From the NCBI GenBank assembly GCA_963695505.1, contig CAVOGX010000015.1, positions 124,001 through 188,000 of the forward strand: DNA of 64,000 bases, read 5' to 3'. This document shows, piece by piece, positions 53,063 through 61,351 of this stretch. Within the stretch, counting starts at the first letter, position 1. Each line of letters opens with the position of its first letter. This stretch comes from JACSRF01 sp963695505 (GTDB taxonomy: Bacteria > Chloroflexota > Anaerolineae > Promineifilales > Promineifilaceae). Position numbers and translations under genes: made by a program. A model generated the notes under the pieces. The model saw only the letters and a program-made list of their open reading frames with translations. It had not been told where the DNA came from and did no database searches.

Positions 53063-54883
53063 CTTGCCTTTCGACTAATTTTGATCCTTAAAAACAAAAT
53101 ACGGCTAAACTTTGGTCACTATGACCGATGTAACAGTCCAAACAGAACGAGTTGACGATATTCCATTGTTGATTCGCCAACAGCAAGCCATGGGGATGGC
53201 TGAGATCATCAATTCCCTTGCGCCACGCCATGGAAACCGCGAAGGGTTAAGCGTCGGCGAACTGATCACAGGTTGGTTGGCATTCATCCTCTCTGAATCA
53301 GACCACCGTCTGAGCTATGTCGAGCCATGGGTCGTTCAACAACAACAGACGTTGAGCTACCTACTCGACCAGCCAGTAACACCGCGAGATTTCACCGATG
53401 ACCGTCTAGGCGATGCCCTGGTCACGTTGAGCGACGACGCACTGTGGGAGAAGTTGGAAACCCGACTCAACCAGCGCCTTATTCGCGTGTACGCGCTGCC
53501 AACAGATACGGCGCGGGTAGACACCACAACCGTTGCTCTCTATCACGACAGCGAAACCAGTGCCTTGGCGGCTCATGGGCACAGCAAAGATCATCGCCCT
53601 GACCTGGCGCAACTCAAGATACTGTTGGTGACACTGGACCCCTTGGCAATGCCGCTGGTAACGATGTGCCTGCCGGGGAATCGCGCGGATGACGGTCTCT
53701 ACTTGCCCGCAATTGCTGAAGCCCGGAAAGGTTTAGGGCAAACGGGTCCCCTGCTTTACGTCGGCGACAGTAAGATGGAAGCGTTAGCCACCCGCGCCCA
53801 AATTGACCAGTATGGCGATTACTACCTGCTTCCCTTGAGCCAAAAAGGGAGACAACAGCATTTACTGGCTGACCTGGTCGCTGAAGTGCTGGCTAGCGAG
53901 AACCCGGACCTGGTAGACATCTATCCCGCCGATGCTAGGCAAACGGATGAGAACAGCCTTCTGGGGCAGGGGCAGGAAAGCGTTCGCCCACAAGAAGCAG
54001 CGCTTGATGGCGGCCTTCACCAGTGGCAAGAACGTCTCTTACTCATCCATTCACCGACGCTGGCCGCGAGTGGTGCGAGAGGATTACAGAAACGTCTCCA
54101 AGAAGCAGAGGGGCAACTAGCCGCGTTGACGCCGTCGCCTGGTCGGGGCAAACGTCAGGCGACAGACCTCGCCACCCTTGAAGCCGCGGTAGCGCAAATC
54201 CTCAGCCGGTATGACGTTGCTGACTATCTCCACGTGCAGTACCAATGCCATATCTCTGAGCGACAGATTCGCGCCTACAAAGAACGTCCTGCCCGCACCG
54301 AGCACGCAGTTCGGTACGAAGTAAGCATCATGCGTGATACGGAGGCAATTACCCAGGCTGAGGGACAGATGGGCTGGCGCATCTACGTCACCAATGCTCC
54401 AGAGCAGCGCCTCTCTTTGCCAGAGGCGTTGGGCACTTACCGCGGTGGCGTGCCGACAATTGAACGAGATTTTTCCCGTTTCAAGGGACGGCCGTTAGGC
54501 TTACGCCCCTTGTTTGTCCAACGAGATGACCACATGACGGGATTGGTGCGTCTGCTTTCTCTGGGGTTGCGGGTTCTGACACTGATTGAATTTCTGGTTC
54601 GTCGTTCGCTCCGGGAAGAACAAGAAAGTCTGGCGGGTTTGTACCCAGGAAACCCCAAACAAACGACAGAGCGACCAACGGCAGAACGTATTTTGCGGGC
54701 GTTTCAGGGAGTAACGTTGTCCTGCATCCATTTACCAGGGCAAGAAATCCGTCACGTGACCCCATTGTCACCGTTACAGAGCCGTATTTTGCAATTGTTA
54801 AAGTTGAGTGATTCTGTTTACACGGGCTTGGTTCAAGTAGAACCAAATTCGTCATAGTCCGAAAAATTTAATCGAAAGGCAAG
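53063..54883 (+). mobile_element. IS1634-type element nested in IS630, TSD TGTTAA
   Basis: An 1821-base element with inverted ends CTTGCCTTTCGA(C/T)TAA (53063) and its complement ending GGCAAG (54883). The target hexamer TGTTAA lies at 53057-53062 and 54884-54889. Its duplication length equals that of the element at 38.2 kb, but sequence and ends differ, so it is a separate IS. Confidence 0.93.
53121..54857 (+). CDS. IS1634-family transposase
   Basis: A 578-residue DDE transposase from ATG 53121 (TTG 53112 is in frame). The catalytic aspartates are in ARVDTTTVALYHD and LLYVGDSKMEALA, and the C-terminal RLLSLGLRVLTLIEFLVRR helix is typical. It is divergent from the 38.2-kb transposase (different N-terminus and ends). 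The frame is intact, so the element may still move. Confidence 0.9.
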   Translation: MTDVTVQTERVDDIPLLIRQQQAMGMAEIINSLAPRHGNREGLSVGELITGWLAFILSESDHRLSYVEPWVVQQQQTLSYLLDQPVTPRDFTDDRLGDALVTLSDDALWEKLETRLNQRLIRVYALPTDTARVDTTTVALYHDSETSALAAHGHSKDHRPDLAQLKILLVTLDPLAMPLVTMCLPGNRADDGLYLPAIAEARKGLGQTGPLLYVGDSKMEALATRAQIDQYGDYYLLPLSQKGRQQHLLADLVAEVLASENPDLVDIYPADARQTDENSLLGQGQESVRPQEAALDGGLHQWQERLLLIHSPTLAASGARGLQKRLQEAEGQLAALTPSPGRGKRQATDLATLEAAVAQILSRYDVADYLHVQYQCHISERQIRAYKERPARTEHAVRYEVSIMRDTEAITQAEGQMGWRIYVTNAPEQRLSLPEALGTYRGGVPTIERDFSRFKGRPLGLRPLFVQRDDHMTGLVRLLSLGLRVLTLIEFLVRRSLREEQESLAGLYPGNPKQTTERPTAERILRAFQGVTLSCIHLPGQEIRHVTPLSPLQSRILQLLKLSDSVYTGLVQVEPNSS

Positions 54884-55030
54884 TGTTAATGAAGAGAATG
54901 AAGCATTCTCAAATGCAAAATAATTTATCTTACGGTGTACTGAAGTATCGCATCATAAAGAAAATCGTCACTTTCAGGTTTATGAAATGAAGGTTAATGG
55001 ATGAACCGAACCGCTGAAGGAAGAGGAACA

Positions 55031-55961
55031 ATGAAACAACATTTTTTGGACGGTAGCGTAACCCAACCTTTTTGGGACAATTCAGTAGAGCCACGGCTGG
55101 AAATCAATCCGGGTGACGTGGTGGTGTTTGATTGTCCTGAACCAACCGGGCAGATGACGCCTGATTGGACGGTGGACACGCTTGTACAAGACTATGATCA
55201 CTCTTTGGCGCACGCGCTGATCGGCAGCGTTTACGTAAAAGGGGCACAGCCAGGCGATGCGTTGGAAGTAGAGGTGCTCGACTTTCAGCACAAAGGGTGG
55301 GGCTGGAGCGGCCACATTCCGGAATTTGGGCTGCTGGCGGAAGATTTCGATTACCCATATCTGCACCACTGGCGCCTGGAAGGCGACACCTGTCACTTTG
55401 ACGTGCAAGGGACTTACCTTGCCGTTCCAACCGTTCTGCGGCGTGATGGGCGTGGCCCCGGCCGAACCGGGCCGCTTCGATACCACTCCTCCGCGGGCTA
55501 ACGGCGGCAACATCGACATCCGGCATCTTGGCCGTGGCGCTAAAGTATGGTTTCCAACTTTGGTTCCCGGTGCGCTTTTTGCCTGCGGCGACTGCCATAG
55601 CGCCCAGGGGGACGGCGAGGTTTGCGGCACTGGCATTGAATCACCGATGATGGTGACATTACGCTTTAACGTGCGCAAAGGGGTGAATATACCAGAGCTT
55701 CAGTTTGAAACGCCTGCGCCGCTGGACAAACTCGCCGGCAAAGGATATTTTGCCACTACTGCGCATGGCCCCGATCTCATGGAAAATACGAAGAATGCAG
55801 TACGCTACATGATTGATTGGTTAGTCAGCACCAAAGGTTTAACGCGCAGCCAGGCGTATGTTTTGTGCAGCACAGCGGCTGACTTGAAGATCAGCGAAGT
55901 TGTGGATCTCCCAAACTTTATTGTATCTGCCTATATGCCGTTGCAGCTTTTTGCCGCATAG
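55031..55961 (+). pseudogene. cassette 7: formamidase/acetamidase, one frameshift
   Basis: A short-chain amidase of the FmdA/AmdA family. From ATG 55031 (GGAAGAGGA before it) the first frame gives NPGDVVVFDCPEPTGQMT and HALIGSVYVKGAQPGDALEV; the second gives LTLPFQPFCGVMGVAPAEPG, RANGGNIDIRHLG and PGALFACGDCHSAQGDGEVCG. The frames meet near 55,405-55,420 at a run of A and G. With the frame repaired it is about 310 residues, the family norm. The cassette was separated from its attC by the IS630 insertion. Confidence 0.85.
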
Positions 55962-56003
55962 TGGTCTAACACTCAGCACGGAACAGCCCTATAATCTAGT
56001 GCC

Positions 56004-56128
56004 GCCCAACATTACTTGCACTTGACCGCAAGCACCGCGTTTATTCACGATCTGAGGATGTGGCAGCCAATCACCTTCCGCGCATTCAGGAACTTGGAAG
56101 CTCGCAGCAAGTGAAACGGGCGTTAGAA
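56004..56128 (+). other. attC site 7
   Basis: 125 bases from GCCCAAC (56004-56010) to GTTAGAA (56122-56128). CACTTGACCGCAAGC in the left arm faces the complement CACTTGCTGCGAGC. The centre (TTCACGATCTGAGG ... ACCTTCCGCGC) matches attC site 5. A second GTCTAAC (55964-55970) lies just left. Confidence 0.8.
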
Positions 56129-56252
56129 TAACATTTACGAGATGTCGCAGGACTGTCGGCTCAGTGTCAGTAAAAAACCGTGTAGAAATATTGGTATTTA
56201 TGGTATTTTGGGGGAGATTAACAAATGCTTCCATCACAAGGTCGAAACATAA

Positions 56253-56678
56253 ATGAAAATCAATGCTGATTTAATTATCAAACTGAGAAAAGAAAAAGCT
56301 TGGTCTCAACAAGAGCTAGCTGATGCCGCCGGCTTAAATGTCAGAACGATACAACGGGTTGAAAAGGAGGCATCAGCTTCGCTGCATTCGAAAAAGGCAC
56401 TGGCTACAGCGTTGGATATTTCTGTTCAGGACCTTGATTTTGAGGAAAATATCATGAAACCCTGCCCATTATGTCATTCAGATAAAATCTATCAATACAA
56501 GGAATATTTCCAACACAGCGGGGTAGGAGAAGAACTGCTTCCGAAACTTGGCAAAGGGCTGTTTGGCGTTGCGACGATATGTCCGTTTGTGTGCGCTGAA
56601 TGTGGCTATATACGGTTGATGGCATCAAGTGAGGTTCGTGAACGCTTAGTACAATCAGAACATTGGAAAAAAATATAA
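56253..56678 (+). CDS. cassette 8: XRE regulator with zinc-ribbon tail
   Basis: A 141-residue protein. Residues about 5-65 are an XRE helix-turn-helix (LIIKLRKEKAWSQQELADAA, LNVRTIQRVEKE). The C-terminal ~70 residues carry CPLC (about residues 70-73) and CAEC (about 112-115), a likely structural zinc site, around a non-membrane helical segment. I do not know its target. It is followed within 30 bases by an attC. Confidence 0.8.
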   Translation: MKINADLIIKLRKEKAWSQQELADAAGLNVRTIQRVEKEASASLHSKKALATALDISVQDLDFEENIMKPCPLCHSDKIYQYKEYFQHSGVGEELLPKLGKGLFGVATICPFVCAECGYIRLMASSEVRERLVQSEHWKKI

Positions 56679-56703
56679 GTTCTAAAGGTAAGTGACCGTC
56701 GTC

Positions 56704-56810
56704 GCCTAACAAAGCATCGACCAGACGCGGCGAGTATTTGATAATTCAAGCGGCGCGGTTAGGGTAAAGTGTTTTTAAATCGTGCTACGCCGGTCATGCT
56801 GGCGTTGGCT
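56704..56810 (+). other. attC site 8
   Basis: GCCTAAC (56704-56710) to GTTGGCT (56804-56810), 107 bases. Left arm GCATCGACCAGACG faces the complement GCATGACCGGCG. Confidence 0.72.
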
Positions 56811-56840
56811 GGCAAAAGCTTTTCAAAATAGGCAAAAGTC

Positions 56841-57797
56841 TTGAGAAAAACAACCGCTCGTTTTTACGAGCACGGAAAAGATCAAGAGAGCTTGACCGAT
56901 TTTCTGCTGGCGTATCGTGCGGCCAGGGATGTGCGTTTGTATCCAACCATTTGGCGAGTGCGTTTGTTGCTCTCATCAAGGGTGTGGCAACCGGAGCAGG
57001 ATACCCGGATCTGGGAAGATGAAACGGGACGAATAATCGGTTTTGTCATGCTCTGGAGCAGACAACAAAAATCACCCTACATTGTGCTGGATGGTTATGT
57101 TGTTCCCGAGCTAGCCACTGAAAACTTGCTGTTGGGGATGTTTGGATGGGGGCACGCACGCGCCAAAGAGATTAGTTTGCAGCAGCAAACTTCAGTAACT
57201 ATATTTGCGAATGGCTTTTCACAAGATGTACTTTCAGATCAGATCCAAAATGTATTTGGATACATGCCCCAGCAACTAAATCCCGAAGATCATAACGTTT
57301 ATTACGGCAAACAATTGGGTGAAATGGTAAAAGTTCCTGTATTGCAGGAAGGATACGCTATTCAGCGCTTGAAAGATACGCGCAAGTTGGCAGCATTCCA
57401 GGCGCTGCAAAGTTTTGCGCAAGTGCATCCAGAGCATCAAAGGGAACTAATCGAGAGTAATGAATATAGTCATTTCGTGGTGATAGATCAAGATGATGAA
57501 TTTGTGGCATATTGCGAGTGTTCAATCAATCGGGCTGAATGGAAACTCACGGAAACTCAGATTGGATGGATCGATTATGTCGAGACACATCCTGATTACA
57601 AGCAAAAGGGTTTTGGGCGAGTGGCTTTATTGGCAGGGTTGGCACAATTGCAGGAATGGGGTGCAGATATAGCCATGTTGATCACCATCAATTCAAACAC
57701 ACCGGCGATCAACTTGTATAATAAGGTTGGATTTGAACGGGTAAGTATTTCAGAACCCCAACGGTATGAAAAACATATTTCGTTTTCTGAAGTATGA
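56841..57797 (+). CDS. cassette 9: GNAT acetyltransferase (two-domain)
   Basis: A 318-residue protein from TTG 56841. The C-terminal half (about 165-310) has a full GNAT motif: ETHPDYKQKGFGRVALLAGL and TINSNTPAINLYNKVGFERV. The N-terminal half (about 1-150) looks like a decayed GNAT fold. Such double-GNAT proteins occur as resistance-like cassettes, but the substrate is not evident. It lies between attC sites 8 and 9. Confidence 0.82.
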   Translation: MRKTTARFYEHGKDQESLTDFLLAYRAARDVRLYPTIWRVRLLLSSRVWQPEQDTRIWEDETGRIIGFVMLWSRQQKSPYIVLDGYVVPELATENLLLGMFGWGHARAKEISLQQQTSVTIFANGFSQDVLSDQIQNVFGYMPQQLNPEDHNVYYGKQLGEMVKVPVLQEGYAIQRLKDTRKLAAFQALQSFAQVHPEHQRELIESNEYSHFVVIDQDDEFVAYCECSINRAEWKLTETQIGWIDYVETHPDYKQKGFGRVALLAGLAQLQEWGADIAMLITINSNTPAINLYNKVGFERVSISEPQRYEKHISFSEV

Positions 57798-57817
57798 AAC
57801 AAGATTGACGAAATACC

Positions 57818-58054
57818 AGCCAACCCTGCGCCAACCCTGAGCCGGCTGTCGCTGCGCTCCCGCCTTCGTGAGGGTGCGGGCAAAATCCATTGCCAGCCGT
57901 GTTTCAGGTCGTTACCGTCGGGCAGGTTACGCAAATCGTTGCAGCGGAATTGCGAGCAAAAGGCCGATTCACCCTAAAAATTGGTGGTTGTTGAAGGGGT
58001 CGTCCCAGCCAAGAAGTTGGGTTCTCTCGCCCGCCGCTGAAGCGGCCGTTAGGC
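57818..58054 (+). other. attC-like region 9, probably composite
   Basis: AGCCAAC (57818-57824) on the left, GTTACGC (57927-57933) in the middle and GTTAGGC (58048-58054) on the right suggest two short sites side by side. Complementary segments (AACCCTGAGCCGGCTG with AACGACCTGAAACACGGCTGG) support the first. No gene lies in 57,798-58,147. Confidence 0.5.
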
Positions 58055-58147
58055 CGCCAAACAGTCGCAAGACGAATACGAATGAAAACGAATTAGATGA
58101 AATCTGCACCTTGACTCTGGGGTTACCCGAGGGACTAAACTACAGAC

Positions 58148-58987
58148 ATGTTCCGCATAGGCGAGTTTTCCCGCATAGGTTGTGTGACGATTGAAACGTT
58201 GCGTCACTACGATGAACTGGGTTTGCTGAAGCCGGCGCAAGTGGATCGGTTCACCGGTTACCGTTTCTACTCGGCCCAGCAACTCCTGACGCTAAATCGC
58301 ATCCGTGCCCTCAAAGAAGTAGGTTTGTCGCTGGCTGAAATTGCGCGCATTCTCCAGAATGAACTAACAGTCGAAGAGTTGCGCGGAATGTTGAAAGCAC
58401 GATTGGTAACGACAGAAAGCCTCATCGAAACCGCCCAAGTGCAGCGGGAAAAAATCCTGGCTCGCCTACATCAACTCACTCTGGAGGATCATATGTCTGA
58501 GTACGAAGTAACCCTGAAATCTGTTGAGGCTCACACGGTCGCAGCTATTCGCGAAACCGTACCCAAGGTGGATCAAATGCCCCAACGCTGTGGCGCCATG
58601 TTTGATATGGTCGCCGGTTGGATGGCCGCCAATAGTTTGCCGTTCGGCCCCCCGTTGACGATCTACCACGATAAAAGCCATACTCGTGAGCAGATCGACA
58701 CCGAATGTGCGTTCATTATCCCTGGTCTTGGAGTCGACGAAGTGCCACCGCCTAAAAGCCCGATCATGGTGTATCAAATGGCAGCTCTGCCGCAGGTAGC
58801 GACCACCATCGTCACGGATGATTTCCATCAACAGGTGGAAGGCTTGACACCTGCTTACAATGCCATCGGTCAGTGGATTGAAGAGCATGGTTATCGCATC
58901 GTGGGTGCCCCGCGTGAGCTGTTTCATGGCTCGCCGGAAAAAGGAGATCTGACTGCTGAAATTCAGTTCCCGATAAAGAAGCTGTAA
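58148..58987 (+). CDS. cassette 10: MerR-family regulator with GyrI-like domain
   Basis: A 279-residue activator. The N-terminal MerR helix-turn-helix is FRIGEFSRIGCVTIETLRHYDELGLLKPAQVD with the wing FTGYRFYS; residues about 120-275 are a GyrI-like effector-binding domain (BltR/BmrR type), which senses hydrophobic drugs. No transporter is adjacent, so it may act elsewhere. The gene ends in its own terminator, rare in cassettes. Confidence 0.9.
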   Translation: MFRIGEFSRIGCVTIETLRHYDELGLLKPAQVDRFTGYRFYSAQQLLTLNRIRALKEVGLSLAEIARILQNELTVEELRGMLKARLVTTESLIETAQVQREKILARLHQLTLEDHMSEYEVTLKSVEAHTVAAIRETVPKVDQMPQRCGAMFDMVAGWMAANSLPFGPPLTIYHDKSHTREQIDTECAFIIPGLGVDEVPPPKSPIMVYQMAALPQVATTIVTDDFHQQVEGLTPAYNAIGQWIEEHGYRIVGAPRELFHGSPEKGDLTAEIQFPIKKL

Positions 58988-59000
58988 ACAAAAGTAGTTG

Positions 59001-59039
59001 GCGTGCTGCAGAGGGTTGCCTCTCCGCAGCACGCTTTTT
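59001..59039 (+). terminator. terminator after the MerR gene
   Basis: GCGTGCTGC pairs with GCAGCACGC around an inner GAGG/CCTC hairpin, followed by TTTTTG. Nine GC-rich pairs plus the T-tract. Inside a cassette it would cut read-through expression of genes downstream. Confidence 0.9.
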
Positions 59040-59061
59040 GTTTCCTGCTGAACGCGTGGCG

Positions 59062-59253
59062 GCCTAATCTAAGGTGCAGGCGACCCGGCTGGTGCCGGAG
59101 AATAAGCGGCGCGCTTTTGATCTTTTCAAGTCTTGCAAATCAACTTTCTTGTTCCCAGACGGCTGGTCGCGCAGGCGTCATTCGTGTAACATGGCTCTGG
59201 TAGAATCGGCACTATAGCCCAAGAGCGCCGGGCGCCTGAACATATCGTTGGGC
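59062..59253 (+). other. attC site 10
   Basis: GCCTAAT (59062-59068) to GTTGGGC (59247-59253), about 192 bases. Left arm TGCAGGCGACCCGGC faces the complement TTCAGGCGCCCGGCGC, a close match. The rest of the 58,988-59,370 gap shows no gene. Confidence 0.78.
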
Positions 59254-59370
59254 GCAGCAGCAGGAACGAAATGGCATAGCTTGGCTACTTCCAGTGATTC
59301 CCAGAGCAGTCCTGGTTGCTGCATACTTCTTACGTGCTCTGCTCGATGGAAAACGTCAAAGGAACAAAAC

Positions 59371-59574
59371 ATGAAACGAATCTTGCTTGGCAACGCATTG
59401 ATATGGGCGGGTGTAATGCTGCTCTGCGCATATCTCCTCAGGGGCACAGATTCGATGGACCAGATAGAAATGGTACTTCTTGGGGGCGCTGCTGCTGCGT
59501 TCCTCCTAGTGGAGACCGAGCGCCGGAGACAGATCCGCTGTTGCAAGCCGGGCGATCAGCGGCCTGAAGATTAA
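59371..59574 (+). CDS. cassette 11: small membrane protein
   Basis: A 67-residue protein from ATG 59371, with AAAGGA before it. Two hydrophobic stretches (LLGNALIWAGVMLLCAYLL and MVLLGGAAAAFLLVE) with charged ends point to a two-pass membrane protein. No family recognised. It lies between attC sites 10 and 11. Confidence 0.7.
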   Translation: MKRILLGNALIWAGVMLLCAYLLRGTDSMDQIEMVLLGGAAAAFLLVETERRRQIRCCKPGDQRPED

Positions 59575-59592
59575 AGAAGTTCCTGGAGTTTA

Positions 59593-59754
59593 GTCTAAAG
59601 CTTGACGTGTCTTGAATGTCGTAAGTAGCCTCGCCTGGCTTAAATTCTGGAACGGGAAAACGAAATCGACCCTATATCCCATGTTCCATGCTTCGGCTCG
59701 CCACTGTTGCTGGTTCGAGCGTCAGTGCCGGGCAAGTTACGCTAAACGTTATGC
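59593..59754 (+). other. attC site 11, last clear site
   Basis: GTCTAAA (59593-59599) to GTTATGC (59748-59754). Left arm ACGTGTCTTG faces the complement GCGTAACTTG. The ends deviate by one base each from the consensus, as expected for the old end of an array. Confidence 0.6.
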
Positions 59755-59803
59755 GTGTTTTCCAGACCTGTATTACAAACAAGAATTGAAATTGGAGACG
59801 ACT

Positions 59804-59860
59804 ATGAAAATTAGAGCATCTGTAAAGAACACCGAAGACATCAGTTCCAATAAAACTTAG
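59804..59860 (+). pseudogene. possible remnant of an OsmC-like cassette gene
   Basis: A short frame MKIRASVKNTEDISSNKT after GGAGACGACT. The first ten residues resemble the start of OsmC-like cassette proteins that I recall, but the frame stops after 18 codons and the following DNA has no OsmC features. It marks the end of the array. Identification rests on a very short match. Confidence 0.35.
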
Positions 59861-59959
59861 ACATACCAGAATACTTTGAGCGATATGGAAGTAATCAAAA
59901 ACACGGATAAAAATATTAATCAACTGGGAAACGTTTGTTTTTTTTCGGAATTGTGTTGG

Positions 59960-59990
59960 AAAAAAGGCCCACACCGATTACTGGATGGGC
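59960..59990 (-). terminator. terminator of the lipoprotein gene
   Basis: On the minus strand GCCCA ... TGGGC with an inner CC/GG pair, followed by CTTTTTT. It stands 28 bases after the lipoprotein stop and also marks the border of the cassette array. Confidence 0.75.
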
Positions 59991-60018
59991 TTTACAGCTT
60001 ATACACTATACACTCACT

Positions 60019-60570
60019 CTAAAAGCCATCATCAATTTTGTGCGCCAAATCAATTAAAGCATCCTCTGTTACTTCCCCTGCCGTATTCGTCAAAACAACC
60101 ACGAAGGTATCGTGTTTACTCCAATAATAGTTAATGAGATCGCCATCGGTGATGGCAAAGGCTTCATCGCCTAAATTTACTATGCTTTCTTTTTCCCCTG
60201 CGGCTGCCTGGGCAGCCAGAAATTGTGATGCCCATCCATCTCCAGCTCTACCAGCCGCCCATATGTTCAACATCAACCGCTCCCCACTCTCAGTGGCCAG
60301 CCAGGAACAGGTGCTAAACAAGCCGTCCTCCGATACAGATCCGCTGGCCATTGCCGAGCTTCCGAGGATGGTTTCAACATCTGCGTCTGATAAAAGGGCA
60401 CACGCATCAGGCACCGTAGACTCACCCACTTCCGGCTCCCGCGCACCATCGCCGGCATCGCCCTCGCAGGCACTCATTAGAAAACCGACCACGAATAACA
60501 ACAACAGGCCAAGAAGAGTGCTTTTGTGATCTACTACCGAAGATTGGACACGCATACGGAAATTTTTCAT
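60019..60570 (-). CDS. lipoprotein of unknown function
   Basis: A 183-residue lipoprotein from ATG 60570 (AGGAG before it; a longer frame to 60756 lacks a signal). The signal reads LLGLLLLFVVGFLMSAC with the lipid-bearing cysteine at about residue 34, followed by an acidic linker. The mature part (DACALLSDADVETILG and STCSWLATESGERLMLNIWA) resembles DUF3558-like surface proteins of unknown role. It is the first clear host gene after the integron and is divergent from trmO. Confidence 0.82.
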   Translation of the reverse strand: MKNFRMRVQSSVVDHKSTLLGLLLLFVVGFLMSACEGDAGDGAREPEVGESTVPDACALLSDADVETILGSSAMASGSVSEDGLFSTCSWLATESGERLMLNIWAAGRAGDGWASQFLAAQAAAGEKESIVNLGDEAFAITDGDLINYYWSKHDTFVVVLTNTAGEVTEDALIDLAHKIDDGF

Positions 60571-60772
60571 TTTTACTCCTAGCAAAAATTCATTTAAAAT
60601 GACCCACACACATAAAAGACGTATTTCATCACCAAAACCTTTCTCAGTATAATCGAAACAGGTTTCAATGAAGGTAACAGGTATGGCCGAATTCAACATC
60701 GCGTCGCAGTTTGGCGCGACATTTAGCGTGATATTGACCATCGCAGACCTATCCAAGTCGGAAGCTATCTAG

Positions 60773-61255
60773 ATGGAAATCGTATACAAACCAATTGGCA
60801 TTATCCATAGTCCCTTCAACAGCCTGGAGGGCATGCCGATCCAGCCTACAAGTGACGTAAGCGGAGCAGGCTTCATAGAGATTTACCCTGATTTCGTGGA
60901 CGGCCTGAAAGATTTGGCAGGCTTTTCCCACATTTACCTTTTGTATCACCTCCATGAGGTACACCAAACCAACCTGACCGTTACTCCCTTCCTCGATTGT
61001 CAACCACGGGGCGTTTTTGCCACTCGTGCACCCAGCCGCCCCAATCCAATCGGTCTCTCTTTAGTCGAACTTGTGCGCATGGAAGGCAGTTTCATACATG
61101 TTGATCGGCTCGATGTGTTAAACGGTACCCCCTTGCTGGACATCAAGCCCTACGTGCCGGAGTTTGAGCAGATTCACAATGTGCGGATCGGTTGGCTGGA
61201 AGAGGTAAAGGGAAATGTGCGCAGCCAGAAATCGGATGAGCGCTTCCGGGATTAA
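60773..61255 (+). CDS. trmO: tRNA m6t6A37 methyltransferase TrmO
   Basis: A 160-residue enzyme of the TsaA/YaeB family that methylates N6-threonylcarbamoyladenosine-37 of tRNA. The beta-barrel signature is clear: CQPRGVFATRAPSRPNPIGL, with GFSHIYLLYHLHEVH and LLDIKPYVPEFE. The bacterial C-terminal extension is absent, as in short family members. Confidence 0.92.
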   Translation: MEIVYKPIGIIHSPFNSLEGMPIQPTSDVSGAGFIEIYPDFVDGLKDLAGFSHIYLLYHLHEVHQTNLTVTPFLDCQPRGVFATRAPSRPNPIGLSLVELVRMEGSFIHVDRLDVLNGTPLLDIKPYVPEFEQIHNVRIGWLEEVKGNVRSQKSDERFRD

Positions 61256-61351
61256 TTCAATTGGTAGAAGTGGGGCGATGCCATGTATCGGTAGGGTCTC
61301 AGGCCCTTTATTTGTAAAGCGGATTACGAACACCCGTTTGAGGAAGGAAAC

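Larger units (their letters stand above)
51964..54923 (+). pseudogene. IS630 transposase, frameshifted and split by IS1634
   Basis: First frame 51964-52398 has the helix-turn-helix (GKTFTSVAETVGTTYQTVSTW); the second, one base back, runs on to 53078 and has the catalytic residues in VICYDERPC, LVLDNLNTH and MIEIEFSAL. The switch is at an A7 run (52372-52378), suggesting programmed slippage. The apparent end NLPFD-stop is the edge of the inserted IS1634. Skipping that element and one TSD, the frame resumes VVVNEENEAFSNAK and stops at 54921-54923. The gene is therefore no longer whole. Confidence 0.88.
51901..54937 (+). mobile_element. IS630 element interrupted by an IS1634 element
   Basis: Ends CACCGTAA (51901) and TTACGGTG (54937) form inverted repeats (TACACCGTAA with the flanking TA) and are bounded by TA at 51899-51900 and 54938-54939, the usual IS630 target. 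Removing the inner element and one TSD leaves about 1210 bases, normal for IS630. It landed nine bases after an attC. Confidence 0.9.
45098..59870. mobile_element. chromosomal integron: intI plus cassette array
   Basis: An IntI-type recombinase at 45098-46087 is divergent from an array running to about 59.8 kb. The array alternates single genes or operons with attC-like sites whose ends fit RYYYAAC and GTTRRRY and whose arms match as reverse complements. Cassette content (HicAB, GNATs, sulfotransferase, DUF2254, unknowns) is typical of integrons. Base composition varies from gene to gene, and the host octamer ACGGCCGT is nearly absent. Two nested insertion sequences interrupt it at 51901-54937. 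Confidence 0.9.

Noticed and set aside
53063..53078. Natural C-terminus NLPFD of the IS630 transposase
   Set aside because: These codons belong to the inverted repeat of the inserted IS1634 element; the native end resumes after 54884.
60571..60756. Longer start of the lipoprotein gene
   Set aside because: The extension has no signal-like features and would bury the lipoprotein signal; ATG 60570 has AGGAG and a proper signal.
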